DNA of 64,000 nt from Trichomonas vaginalis G3 (lineage: Eukaryota > Parabasalia > Trichomonadida > Trichomonadidae), in NCBI RefSeq assembly GCF_026262505.1, contig NC_067205.1:23407585-23471584 (forward strand), written 5' to 3'. A program made the translations under genes and the position numbers. Of the stretch, positions 38,696 to 48,098 are shown piece by piece (the stretch's first letter is position 1; the number at the start of each line of letters is the position of its first letter). The notes beneath the pieces were generated by a model. The model worked only from the letters and a program-made list of their open reading frames with translations, did no database searches and was not told where the DNA came from.

Positions 38696-39375
38696 TGAAT
38701 TCAAGTGGGTGAAAAAAGAGGTGAAAAAACGGGTGAGATCTCACCACTTCACCTAAATCTAAATGGATGTTTTCATACGTGTGAGGGTGGTGATATCATT
38801 AATTTTTAAGTTTATTTTTAAGTTTATTTTTAAGTTTATTTTTATATAAATGACGAAAACTATTGAGATAACAAACTACAACGGTCATGAGTTCAAGAAT
38901 TTGTTCTTCGTTCCTCGTGAAAATACATTCTATCAGATACGAGGGAGAAAGGGTAAAGTTAGTTTGAGCGTTTATGACTACAAGCATAATGGAAAGTTTA
39001 TACAAGCATACGATACAAACGGTAAGCGTGTTTCATTAGCTTTGACAAAACTTACAGGTATAAACTATGACAGTGATTTTGACCTATATGAAGAAGAAAG
39101 TGAGTCAGAAGATTATGAGCTGTTATATGAAGCACAGCAATGGGAGGAGTTGCAATACTTTTGTAAGTGAGAACGTTTATTTTTACAGTAGTGAAGTCGT
39201 TTGTGAAAACGTTAGTGAGGTGAAGTGGTTGGCGGCTTTGTAAATATTTAAGGTTAAGTTAGTGTTGTCGTTTGTGTTGTAAAATATACGTTAACGGTTT
39301 CGTAAAGTGTTAAATTCACATATAATGGGTAAAGAGGTGTGCAGTGCCGCCGTACCCATGATATGTATACTAACT
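38675..39375 (-). repeat. Mav1 right terminal inverted repeat
   Basis: Reverse complement of 19054-19755, ending CCATGATATGTATACTAACT. It holds the second copy of the 106-codon gene. A handful of differences from the left TIR (near 38727, 38760 and 38783) show that the insertion is not brand new or that ends are not being homogenised. Confidence 0.95.
38850..39170 (+). CDS. TIR-encoded protein, second copy
   Basis: The 106-residue product is identical to that of 19259-19579 and carries the same module as the C-terminus of the HNH endonuclease (NYNGHEFKNLFF). TTTTTATATAA precedes ATG. Because coding is identical while the TIR spacers differ slightly, the coding part may be under selection or recently homogenised. 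Confidence 0.8.
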   Translation: MTKTIEITNYNGHEFKNLFFVPRENTFYQIRGRKGKVSLSVYDYKHNGKFIQAYDTNGKRVSLALTKLTGINYDSDFDLYEEESESEDYELLYEAQQWEELQYFCK

Positions 39376-39380
39376 TATAC
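39376..39380. repeat. Target-site duplication TATAC, right copy
   Basis: TATAC follows the Mav1 right terminus and continues as TGGCCACGAACACC in the integrase gene. Confidence 0.9.
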
Positions 39381-39868
39381 TGGCCACGAACACCCCTAAA
39401 ATAATGAACATCTGTGTGCCAGATAAGATTGGGTGAAAGCGCCCAATATCTTACTGCTGTTTCTGGCCCGGCATGCTCTAATCGCGTCTTGGTGAAATGA
39501 TTTTCTTTGAAGTATCTGCGTACTTCTCTATAAGATACATCAATTTGTTGTAATTTCAAACGTTTCCATTGTTTTGTTTGACCACAGGGAAAGGCCCAGT
39601 GGTCATGTATCACAGCAAGAGCTTTGATTTGGTCGTAGGGATTGACCCTACGACCTTTCTTGCCTTTAGGCAATGGGATATTCTGTAAGCTAAATTGATT
39701 TTGTAAAAAAGATTTTGAAACATCTAAATATTTGAAATCATTTGATTGAAGGGTTGGGGCGATGGGAACATGGGTGCAAGCTTCTTCCCATGTCATTTTA
39801 CCTTCTTCAATCTGATTGGAAATACCAATTAGGTAAATTCGATCGACATACCCTTTGTAAGGATTCAT
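39376..39868 (-). pseudogene. DDE integrase/transposase, N-terminal half (split by Mav1)
   Basis: ATG 39868 (MNPYKGYVDRIYLIGISN), with the initiator TCATTAG 6 nt upstream. A helix-turn-helix-like basic region (KGKKGRRVNPYDQIKALAVI, VSYREVRRYFKENHF) precedes the first catalytic Asp in LIWHTDVHYF. The frame runs into the Mav1 TIR. Joined across the insertion to 18594-19053 it would be an uninterrupted DDE enzyme of about 310 residues. The frame is clean, so the insertion probably caused its death. Confidence 0.85.
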
Positions 39869-39869
39869 T

Positions 39870-39876
39870 CTAATGA
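39870..39876 (-). promoter_or_regulatory. Host-type initiator of the integrase transposon gene
   Basis: TCATTAG on the minus strand, with the +1 A 6 nt before ATG. Confidence 0.55.
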
Positions 39877-40066
39877 AGTACGTTAACAATCAAAATATTC
39901 TATAAGTGTCTAGTATGGAATTCAAAAGAATAAAGAAAATGGTAACGTAAATAAACGTAATATGAAATAATTTATAATTAAAATGAAAAAAAAGAAAAAA
40001 TAATAAGTAAAGTGACTGGAAATGAAAATGAAAATCAGTGTACAGTTTTATTTTTTTCTCGCTGTG

Positions 40067-40077
40067 AAACGTATTCG
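40067..40077. repeat. 11-bp target duplication of the MULE-bounded segment, left copy
   Basis: AAACGTATTCG, directly before GGGCGGCGACAAATTTGCCC; repeated at 48088-48098 directly after the other MULE terminus. Both copies belong to the 121-bp repeat. Confidence 0.7.
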
Positions 40078-40778
40078 GGGCGGCGACAAATTTGCCCAGC
40101 CAGTAAAGTATTCAATTTTTTTGCATTTTTTTTAAAGCTTCTTAACTTAAATCATGGAATGTCTCAAAGACAAAAGTAGCATACAGCATGTAAAGCTAAA
40201 GAAAGATAATCATAATTAATACCTTAATTTTTAATATTACGCATTTTTAGGTGCAAAATTTAAAAACATTCTAATACAATAGAGCAGTTTCCAAAAGTAG
40301 CATACAGCATGCAAAGCTAAAGAAAGATAATCATAATTAATACCTTAATTTTTAATATTACGCATTTTTAGGTGCAAAATTTAAAAACATTCTAATACAA
40401 TAGAGCAGTTTCCAAAAGTAGCATACAGCATGCAAAGCTAAAGAAAGATAATCATAATTAATACCTTTAAAGTTTAAAATCTTGATTTTTTTTAAAATCA
40501 AATATTTATAACTTTAATACATACAGCTTAAACCTTATACTTGTTTTCTCTTGTGAGAAAGCAATCTTACAAAGCTAACAATCCTAAAAAATAAAGAATT
40601 AAAATTTAATAATTTAATCTAACAAAATTTCTCTCTTTATCCTTTTGCACTCTTTATATGCAACTCAAATCCATCATATAATATTCCTATAATACTCTTG
40701 CCTCAAACAATGACGAACAAACTGCTATTCTCATTTAATTACAGACCAAATCTATTCAAATTTCTGAATTTTTAATTT

Positions 40779-40785
40779 TCATTTC
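40779..40785 (+). promoter_or_regulatory. Host-type initiator of the MULE transposase
   Basis: TCATTTC with the +1 A 13 nt before ATG 40794. Confidence 0.6.
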
Positions 40786-40793
40786 AATTTCAA

Positions 40794-42242
40794 ATGGAAT
40801 TAGAAGAAGAAACTATCTTTACTGTTATGGATCTTTGTAAATTTGGAGTTAAACAAGAAATACAAGCACAGTATGGATATGGTGAACGTGTCAGGAAAGA
40901 AAGATCTCAGATTTCATTCCACTGCAAATATCCAAAATGTCCTGCACATTTTAATGTTGCAATCTTGGATCAAAATAAATACAAACTAATCAAAATAGTT
41001 GAAGAACATGATCATTCCGCCCCAAATGACAAAAGTCAATATTCGTCTGTCTTTTATCGCAAATATTTAGAACATTACTTCCAAACAGATGACAATCAAA
41101 GAGCGATAGCACAGCTAAATGCATTCAAAGATCTTGAAATTCCTCTTACAGGTCCGTCCATTCCAGAGATGTACGCTCAAAAACCACGTGCAATCAAACG
41201 ATTTGCAGAGAGAATACATGCTCTTCAAACTAGATATTCTCCTGACGATGTTGTGTCATTGCAAATCTTTGTTCAGACAGTACAAGAAGAATCTCCAGAT
41301 GATCTCATTGCATTTGAAGTCTCAGACAATAATATGTGTTTCTATTACGCGCCTTTTGAAGGCAAAGCTTATGCGCATAGTATCAAGACATTTCATATAG
41401 ACAGCACCTATAAATTGTTGCGATCAAACATTCCATTGTATGCATTTACTGGCAAAATCAAAGATTTTCACATTTTCCCTTTTTTATATTTCTTTTGTCA
41501 ACCAGACACTTATCAAAACATTCAAGTTTGCGTGTGCGCCTATCTCAGATGGGTAACAATTGAGCCAGAATACATTAGCATGGACTGTGCTCCACAGATA
41601 GCTCAAGCAATAGAAGAAAGCATTCCACAAGCTCAAATACTTTGGTGCGGAGTACATGTTCTTCGTGCAATTCTTCGCAAATCAAATAAGTTTTCTTCTC
41701 AAGAAAAATTTGAACAATTCTATAATTTGATGAAGGATTTAGTCTTCAAATTAGATGCAGAACATGAGGAAGAAGCAAATGCTGCCTATGATCAAGTTCT
41801 GGAGTTGCTCGACACAGATCCAACAGCATCTCAATACTTTAACAGACAATGGCGTTACAACATATCAAGATGGATTGCTCGTGACAGGCGTGAAGGCGAC
41901 GCAACTAACAATATTGCCGAAGCTCATTTTAGAACACTCAAACATGACTATTTTCCTGATCGAAAAAATCTCAGAATTGATGATGTTATTATAGAAATTT
42001 ATACAAAAGTGATACCATCTTTCGTTATCAAACTCAAAATTGATCAAAATCCAGCAGATGACCGTGTCATTAGGATCATGGAAAAAGCAACTAACGCAGA
42101 AATTGATGTAAAAAGACAAAGAAAAATCGAGAGTATTTCAATGCTCAATAGATTGCTCAATGCTGTTAGTGATGACTCAATAGATCCCACTAAAATATAT
42201 CCTACCTTGAAAGTATTATTACAAAGAACTCATTTTATTTAA
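40794..42242 (+). CDS. MULE transposase
   Basis: 482 residues, intact. The N-terminal zinc finger of WRKY/FLYWCH type has Cys44, Cys49, His72 and His74 (FHCKYPKCPAHF, VEEHDHS). The catalytic core has Asp203 (FHIDSTYKL), Asp264 (YISMDCAPQ) and Glu376 (NNIAEAHFRTLK), with the MULE-typical CxxH (Cys285-His288, WCGVHVLR) between the second Asp and Glu. The arrangement matches Mutator-like transposases. The intact gene and intact ends make this one of the few elements here that might still be active. Confidence 0.93.
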   Translation: MELEEETIFTVMDLCKFGVKQEIQAQYGYGERVRKERSQISFHCKYPKCPAHFNVAILDQNKYKLIKIVEEHDHSAPNDKSQYSSVFYRKYLEHYFQTDDNQRAIAQLNAFKDLEIPLTGPSIPEMYAQKPRAIKRFAERIHALQTRYSPDDVVSLQIFVQTVQEESPDDLIAFEVSDNNMCFYYAPFEGKAYAHSIKTFHIDSTYKLLRSNIPLYAFTGKIKDFHIFPFLYFFCQPDTYQNIQVCVCAYLRWVTIEPEYISMDCAPQIAQAIEESIPQAQILWCGVHVLRAILRKSNKFSSQEKFEQFYNLMKDLVFKLDAEHEEEANAAYDQVLELLDTDPTASQYFNRQWRYNISRWIARDRREGDATNNIAEAHFRTLKHDYFPDRKNLRIDDVIIEIYTKVIPSFVIKLKIDQNPADDRVIRIMEKATNAEIDVKRQRKIESISMLNRLLNAVSDDSIDPTKIYPTLKVLLQRTHFI

Positions 42243-43098
42243 TTTTGATTTTAATTTTAGATTAAATTATTAAATTTTAATTCTTTATTTTTTAGGATTG
42301 TTAGCTTTGTAAGATTGCTTTCTCACAAGAGAAAACAAGTATAAGGTTTAAGCTGTATGTATTAAAGTTATAAATATTTGATTTTAAAAAAAATCAAGAT
42401 TTTAAACTTTAAAGGTATTAATTATGATTATCTTTCTTTAGCTTTGCATGCTGTATGCTACTTTTGGAAACTGCTCTATTGTATTAGAATGTTTTTAAAT
42501 TTTGCACCTAAAAATGCGTAATATTAAAAATTAAGGTATTAATTATGATTATCTTTCTTTAGCTTTGCATGCTGTATGCTACTTTTGGAAACTGCTCTAT
42601 TGTATTAGAATGTTTTTAAATTTTGCACCTAAAAATGCGTAATATTAAAAATTAAGGTATTAATTATGATTATCTTTCTTTAGCTTTACATGCTGTATGC
42701 TACTTTTGTCTTTGAGACATTCCATGATTTAAGTTAAGAAGCTTTAAAAAAATGTAATAAAATAAAAAAATTTTTAGTATCGATAATCTGAAATATGTTG
42801 TTTACTTAAGCCGCGAGCGAAGCGAGTGGCTTAGTTTCGTAATTTCATACAATTATTTTTCGAATTTGTTCTTTTTGTCAACCGCGAGCGAAGCGAGTGG
42901 CTTTTTATTTTTTAAAAATTTTTTTCTTTCTTACTTTTTTTCCCTTACTTACAAATTTGATAGTAACTTACCAAATCTCTCTATCATATAATAATAAATT
43001 AATCTATTTTTTGTTTCAAATCTGACACTTTACATTTCTGACATGTAAACCTGTCACTTTTCACTTCACCTCACTGGGCAAGTTTGTGCCCCCCTCCG

Positions 43099-44903
43099 AA
43101 AAAAATTCTTAAAATTCAAAAATCCCTTAATTCATGAGGATTTGGGGAAAAAGTTTTTACATGAACATGTGTATATTATATGAAGTATATTGATAAGGTA
43201 AAAATCAAATTTTATTGCATATTCATCGAGAAAATAAACTAACGAATCCCTCAAAATTGAGAGGGTAATCCTCCTCCTCTCAAATAAACGTACATACGGG
43301 TGCACCCTTAAGTATATCAATAATGTTTTCTTAGTTTACATATTATTGATATTTGTATCATGCTGAAATGTGAGATCAATTCGATTGTATCATCGCTTAT
43401 CTTGATGTGGTAAATTTTTGTCATTTCAACTATAAATGGAATAATTATAGGTTCAAAACGAACAGTGTAAATGTCGTCGAACATTTCAATGCATACGAAT
43501 TTGAAATCAATATGTGTATCTTCTACAAGGTACTGATCAATGTATGATTTAAATTTTTAGAAAATTATCTCTGTTTTAGTTTAATAAAATAATATTGCGC
43601 GGTGAATTTGTATCTCAAAATTATGTAACTGTATCGGTAACAACTTCAAATGTCTTATTGACAAGATTTGTAAAAAAAAATCAAAAATATACTTGAGATC
43701 ATATAAATGTGCTCTTCTCTTTATAACGTAAGAATTGATCAAAGATAACATGTGTACTACTGATTGATTTTGGAGGATTGCTATGATTAGAGACGATTTG
43801 ATTAAATAATTCAATGAAAAATGGACTATTTGATTCATCAATTAGGAGATTCGATTGTTTGTATTCGATTGCACTTCTGCATTTGGTGAATTAGTTGTAT
43901 CGTAAATCAAGGAAAGTTAATCATCTGCTGTGATACTCTTAAAAAATTAAAAGAACGAATTTTTTTTCTAAATACAATTAATGGCATCAGATGATTAGAT
44001 TACTTTTTTAGAAATCATCAATCAAATTTGGCATATTTTTGAAAGAATATCTAAAGACAAGACACCCAATAAGAGTTTTTGTGCATACGGTTCTCGGGCG
44101 CCTATGTCACATTCACAAAGGACTCCGTCTTTATTAGCAAACTCAGAAGAAATGTTTAACTAAAAGAAAAATTATTTCATCAAGACTAATAAATGTTTTA
44201 AAAAAGCAAATCACATCATTAACATATCAGTTTTAATTACAAAACTCAACGATACATAACAAATTTCTTCGAAATTTAAATTCTCATTAAAAAATTCTTT
44301 TGATACAAATTAAATAGCTACATATTCGATTTTCCCATTGATACGAACTTATTGTTTTCATTCAAGATTTACAAGAAATCAAATACTTATTTCACAACAA
44401 CAAATATCTATTTTTACTCAAACACGAGCATGTATTTACTAATAAATTCATGTTTTTACATCATTACATTTGACAATACTATCAAAACAACCCCAAAATC
44501 AACTAATTTTCGATATTCTTTATTCAGACCAGAGAATTCATATAAATCATCGATTACTCAAATTTAAGTATTCATTTAATGTAATAATTGTTAGATATTA
44601 GGCGTTTTATATAAAGATTCTCCCTATTTCAAATTTTCAAGCGAATTAAGTCGATATTTCATACATTTTATAATATACAAATCATGTGTAAGTACAATAG
44701 CTTTAATTATTTACAATATTGATCATTTTATTACGAAATCCAAAAATTTAATCAGCAAAATCGATGTTTTTATATAAGATTAGAATGATTTACATCATTG
44801 TTTCCATGCACTAGCTGTTAAAATGCTGATGACAGCTAAAAGAATCGCAATTTCATAACTTGAATATAAGATTCAAATGAATCGGCATTATTTGACATTT
44901 ACA
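43099..44903. other. Non-MULE DNA inside the composite, no gene
   Basis: AT-rich. 43268-43305 carries a fragment shared in inverted orientation with 5610-5650 and continues into GGGTGCACCCTTAAG, the end motif of a dispersed repeat. The rest shows no gene; several short frames only. Confidence 0.5.
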
Positions 44904-44910
44904 TCATTGA
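44904..44910 (+). promoter_or_regulatory. Host initiator of the surface-protein gene
   Basis: TCATTGA, with the +1 A 6 nt before ATG 44912. Confidence 0.55.
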
Positions 44911-44911
44911 A

Positions 44912-45958
44912 ATGTCACGTTTTTTGATTTTTTTGATGAAAACAATGAAATTCAATCACGATTTTCAGATAACAGTATCAAAGCACACATCAACTATGAA
45001 TAATTTACACTTTGATCAATCACCTAATAATGTTTGGGAACTCTTTTACAATACTCCACCTAATCCAGAACCAATTCAAGGTACAAACGTTCAAGCAAGA
45101 TCAACAAATAATGAATGCTTCTTATATAACTGTATATTCATCACCATTACAACTAATAGTGCCATTTATTTTAATGTATCAAACAATAAGTTCCTTAACT
45201 CATATTGTTCATTTACTAACTGCAGCAGTGATTCATATGGTGGATCTATATACTTTAACTGTGATAGTTCCATTGTCCAATACCGAACATGTGGCTACAA
45301 ATCAAAAACAAACAATCAAGGACATCATTCATATGTTTACTTAGTTTCTAAATCAAATAATAAAAATTATCTTTATGAAAGTTCTTTTTATGAATGCGGA
45401 AATTTAGAAAAATCTTTTACAAATTATCTTTGTTATGGAAATATTGAAGTTAAATCAATCAACACAAGTTTCTGTGAAGCAGACTTTGACTCAGGAATAC
45501 GTCTATATGAACCAATAAGTCTAAGTAATGTAACATATTCATCATTTTGTAACACAACATCAAATTATACAATTTTAGAATTAGATTATGGTAACTATAA
45601 TTTTAATTTTTGTAATGTTTTGAATAATAAACACATAGAATCTAATGAGGAAACATTCTGGGCAGTTAATTCAACTGTTCTTATTGAAAACTGTTCATTT
45701 CTTGGAAACATAGGATCAGGAGTAGAATTTTATCAATATGATTCTGGTTCAATTACAGTTAAAGATTCTTTCTGTGACAGAATAATAGATAAAATAGGAT
45801 CAGTTTCAACAAATAATGTTCAAAATATATATTCTATTCATAATCTTTCTCACTTTTCATCATATCTGTGTGAAGCAGAGTTTCCTATTATAGATAAAAA
45901 GCCTATGAAATCTGCTTTTGATTTATATCATCAATTTTCCTTTAGACGAAGGCGTTAA
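44912..45958 (+). CDS. Beta-helix (Pmp-like) surface protein, probably truncated
   Basis: 348 residues. A short hydrophobic start (MSRFLIFLMKTMKF) is followed by Cys/Ser/Asn-rich parallel-beta-helix rungs such as CSFTNCSSDSYGGSIYFNC, YESSFYECGNL, FNFCNVLNNKHIE, IENCSFLGNIGSGVEF and IYSIHNLSHFSSYLCEAEFP. Trichomonads have a large family of such Pmp-like proteins with a C-terminal transmembrane segment and short basic tail. Here the frame ends FSFRRRR without a clear membrane span, so the copy is short or truncated. It lies inside the MULE-bounded segment and may have been moved with it. Probably cell-surface or secreted, by family. Confidence 0.7.
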   Translation: MSRFLIFLMKTMKFNHDFQITVSKHTSTMNNLHFDQSPNNVWELFYNTPPNPEPIQGTNVQARSTNNECFLYNCIFITITTNSAIYFNVSNNKFLNSYCSFTNCSSDSYGGSIYFNCDSSIVQYRTCGYKSKTNNQGHHSYVYLVSKSNNKNYLYESSFYECGNLEKSFTNYLCYGNIEVKSINTSFCEADFDSGIRLYEPISLSNVTYSSFCNTTSNYTILELDYGNYNFNFCNVLNNKHIESNEETFWAVNSTVLIENCSFLGNIGSGVEFYQYDSGSITVKDSFCDRIIDKIGSVSTNNVQNIYSIHNLSHFSSYLCEAEFPIIDKKPMKSAFDLYHQFSFRRRR

Positions 45959-46452
45959 TATTCATGATTTATGAATTTATATAATCAAAAAATTGTAATT
46001 AAAGACCATTATTAACGAAAGCATTCATCAATTGTTTAATATCAATTGAAATATGAAAAACTTTATATTCAAAAGATGATGCGGCTTGATTTCTCAATTT
46101 AATTTTCAAAGAGTTCGTATTTGTTACAGTGAATTTAAATAATTAGTACTGATATAGTAATGCAATAATATCGGGAACATGGCTCTTAATTTCGAAATAG
46201 GTTTTCTTTGTAAGGCATCTAAGTATTAACAAACTGATATTTCAATAAAGAGTTCAATATTATAATAGAAATTTGCTATGACAGAAAGAATAAAACTATA
46301 GCAAAAAGAATTATTGTTATTTCGATGATATTTTGTAATATTCTTCGTTTACAAATGATTGGACATTGTATCTTTGGGAGATGTTGGATAATAAATTTAA
46401 CGATTTCTTATTCAATTCTATTATATCATTGCTATCTTGAAGTGGAAAATTT
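45959..46452. other. Intergenic, no gene seen
   Basis: AT-rich 3' region of the surface-protein gene. No repeats recognised before 46453. Confidence 0.55.
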
Positions 46453-46586
46453 TTCTTAAGAGTGCACTTACACCTGTATTACATGTCCTTCGATTCAGAT
46501 GTTTAAGGTTAATTTTCAATGACACTTCACGCCATTTGTCAGAAATTTGAATTAAAGTCAGATACGCGTAAGTGCACCCTTAAGAA
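46453..46586. mobile_element. 134-bp MITE-like element
   Basis: TTCTTAAGAGTGCACTTAC at 46453-46471 is the reverse complement (one mismatch) of GTAAGTGCACCCTTAAGAA at 46568-46586. No coding. The end motif CTTAAGGGTGCAC recurs at the ends of the 420-bp repeats and at 43302-43315. Confidence 0.6.
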
Positions 46587-46639
46587 GAGTAGGTGACAAA
46601 AGTGCATACTCTTAAATTAACCTTAAATGTTGATTTTTC

Positions 46640-48087
46640 GATATTGTATTAGAATGTTTTTAAATTTTGCACCTAAAAATGCGTAATATTAAAAATTAAG
46701 GTATTAATTATGATTATCTTTCTTTAGCTTTACATGCTGTATGCTACTTTTGTCTTTGAGACATTCCATGATTTAAGTTAAGAAGCTTAAAAAAAAAGAA
46801 AAAAATGTAATAAAATAAAAAAATTTTTAGTATCGATAATCTGAAATATGTTGTTTACTTAAGCCGCGAGCGAAGCGAGGGGCTTAGTTTCGTAGTTTCA
46901 TACAATTATTTTTCGAATTTGTTCTTTTTGTCAACCGCGAGCGAAGCGAGTGGCTTTTTATGAGGGGGGCACAAACTTGCCCAGTGAGGTGAAGTGAAAA
47001 GTGACAGGTTTACATGTCAGAAATGTAAAGTGTCAGATTTGAAACAAAAAATGGATTAATTTATTATTATATGGTAGAGAGATTTGGTAAGTTACTATCA
47101 AATTTGTAAGTAAGGGAAAAAAAAGTAAGAAAGAAAAAAAAAATTTAAAAAAAATAAAAAGCCACTCGCTTCGCTCGCGGTTGACAAAAAGAACAAATTC
47201 GAAAAAAGATTGTATGAAATTACGAAACTAAGCCACTCGCTTCGCTCGCGGCTTAAGAAAAGAACAGATTCGAAAAAAAGATTGTATGAAATTACGAAAC
47301 TAAGATGCGAGCGGAAGCGAGTGGCTTAAGAAAAGAACAGATTCGAAAAAGATTGTATGAAATTTTAATTCTTTATTTTTTAGGATTGTTAGCTTTGTAA
47401 GATTGCTTTCTCACAAGAGAAAACAAGTATAAGGTTTAAGCTGTATGTATTAAAGTTATAAATATTTGATTTTAAAAAAAATCAAGATTTTAAACTTTAA
47501 AGGTATTAATTATGATTATCTTTCTTTAGCTTTACATGCTGTATGCTACTTTTGGAAACTGCTCTATTGTATTAGAATGTTTTTAAATTTTGCACCTAAA
47601 AATGCGTAATATTAAAAATTAAGGTATTAATTATGATTATCTTTCTTTAGCTTTACATGCTGTATGCTACTTTTGGAAACTGCTCTATTGTATTAGAATG
47701 TTTTTAAATTTTGCACCTAAAAATGCGTAATATTAAAAATTAAGGTATTAATTATGATTATCTTTCTTTAGCTTTGCATGCTGTATGCTACTTTTGTCTT
47801 TGAGACATTCCATGATTTAAGTTAAGAAGCTTTAAAAAAAATGCAAAAAAAATTGAATACTTTACTGGCTGGGCAAATTTGTCGCCGCCCCGCTTTTTAT
47901 TTTTTAAAATTTTTTTCTTTCTTACTTTTTTTCCCTTACTTACAAATTTGATAGTAACTTACCAAATCTCTCTATCATATAATAATAAATTAATCTATTT
48001 TTTGTTTCAAATCTGACACTTTACATTTCTGACATGTAAACCTGTCACTTTTCACTTCACCTCACCGGGTAAGTTTGTGCCCCCCTC
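46640..48087. repeat. Rearranged, partly inverted MULE ends
   Basis: 46649-46962 repeats the right MULE arm (from TTGTATTAGAATGTTTTTAA to GCGAGTGGCTTTTTAT). 46963-47160 is the ~195-bp right end inverted (GAGGGGGGCACAAACTTGCC). 47160-47360 repeats GCCACTCGCTTCGCTCGCGG-type words. 47361-47850 repeats the right arm again. 47851-47894 is the left terminus inverted. 47895-48087 is the ~195-bp end once more. No gene. This looks like several MULE ends fused by repeated insertion or abortive transposition. Confidence 0.7.
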
Positions 48088-48098
48088 AAACGTATTCG
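48088..48098. repeat. 11-bp target duplication, right copy
   Basis: AAACGTATTCG, identical to 40067-40077; after it the 121-bp repeat continues (TTCATTTTTTTAAAAATTAA). Confidence 0.7.

Larger units (their letters stand above)
19054..39375. mobile_element. Complete Maverick/Polinton (Mav1), 20.3 kb
   Basis: Bounded by ~702-bp inverted terminal repeats starting AGTTAGTATACATATCATGG and by TATAC target duplications. It encodes the diagnostic Maverick set: major capsid protein, FtsK/HerA-type packaging ATPase, B-family polymerase with protein-primed character, chromo-type integrase, plus HNH and KilA-N/T5orf172 proteins, fibre and minor structural proteins. No adenain-type protease was recognised. 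Capsid, polymerase, fibre and one structural gene carry frameshifts or stops, so it is probably immobile unless these are assembly errors. Confidence 0.95.
40078..43098. mobile_element. Mutator-like element (TvMULE-type) with repeat-bearing TIRs
   Basis: About 3.0 kb. The left arm (about 40110-40640) and right arm (about 42262-42740) are inverted copies; each carries three ~121-bp direct repeats (unit starting AAAGTAGCATACAGCATGCA on the left arm) followed by a shared sequence with TATACTTGTTTTCTCTTGTG. Right of 42740 the end has an additional ~360 bp with two GCGAGCGAAGCGAGTGGC words and the terminus GGGCAAGTTTGTGCCCCCC. No duplication flanks the 43098 end, in line with later rearrangement. 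Confidence 0.75.
40078..48087. mobile_element. MULE-bounded 8-kb composite segment
   Basis: Starts GGGCGGCGACAAATTTGCCC and ends GGGTAAGTTTGTGCCCCCCT, which are imperfect inverse repeats, and is flanked by 11-bp direct repeats, as expected for Mutator-like insertions (9-11 bp). It contains a full MULE with transposase (40078-43098), 3.5 kb of non-MULE DNA with a beta-helix surface-protein gene, and rearranged MULE ends (46640-48087). Confidence 0.6.

Noticed and set aside
43132..43841. Short frames on the minus strand (62 and 86 codons)
   Set aside because: AT-rich composition, no initiator, no homology-like pattern.
44352..44567. 71-codon plus-strand frame upstream of the surface-protein gene
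   Set aside because: No initiator, Asn/Thr/Ser/Tyr composition as expected from AT-rich DNA.
40078..48087. LTR retrotransposon, because of long repeated arms
   Set aside because: Arms are inverted rather than direct, no reverse transcriptase or gag, and a MULE transposase is present.
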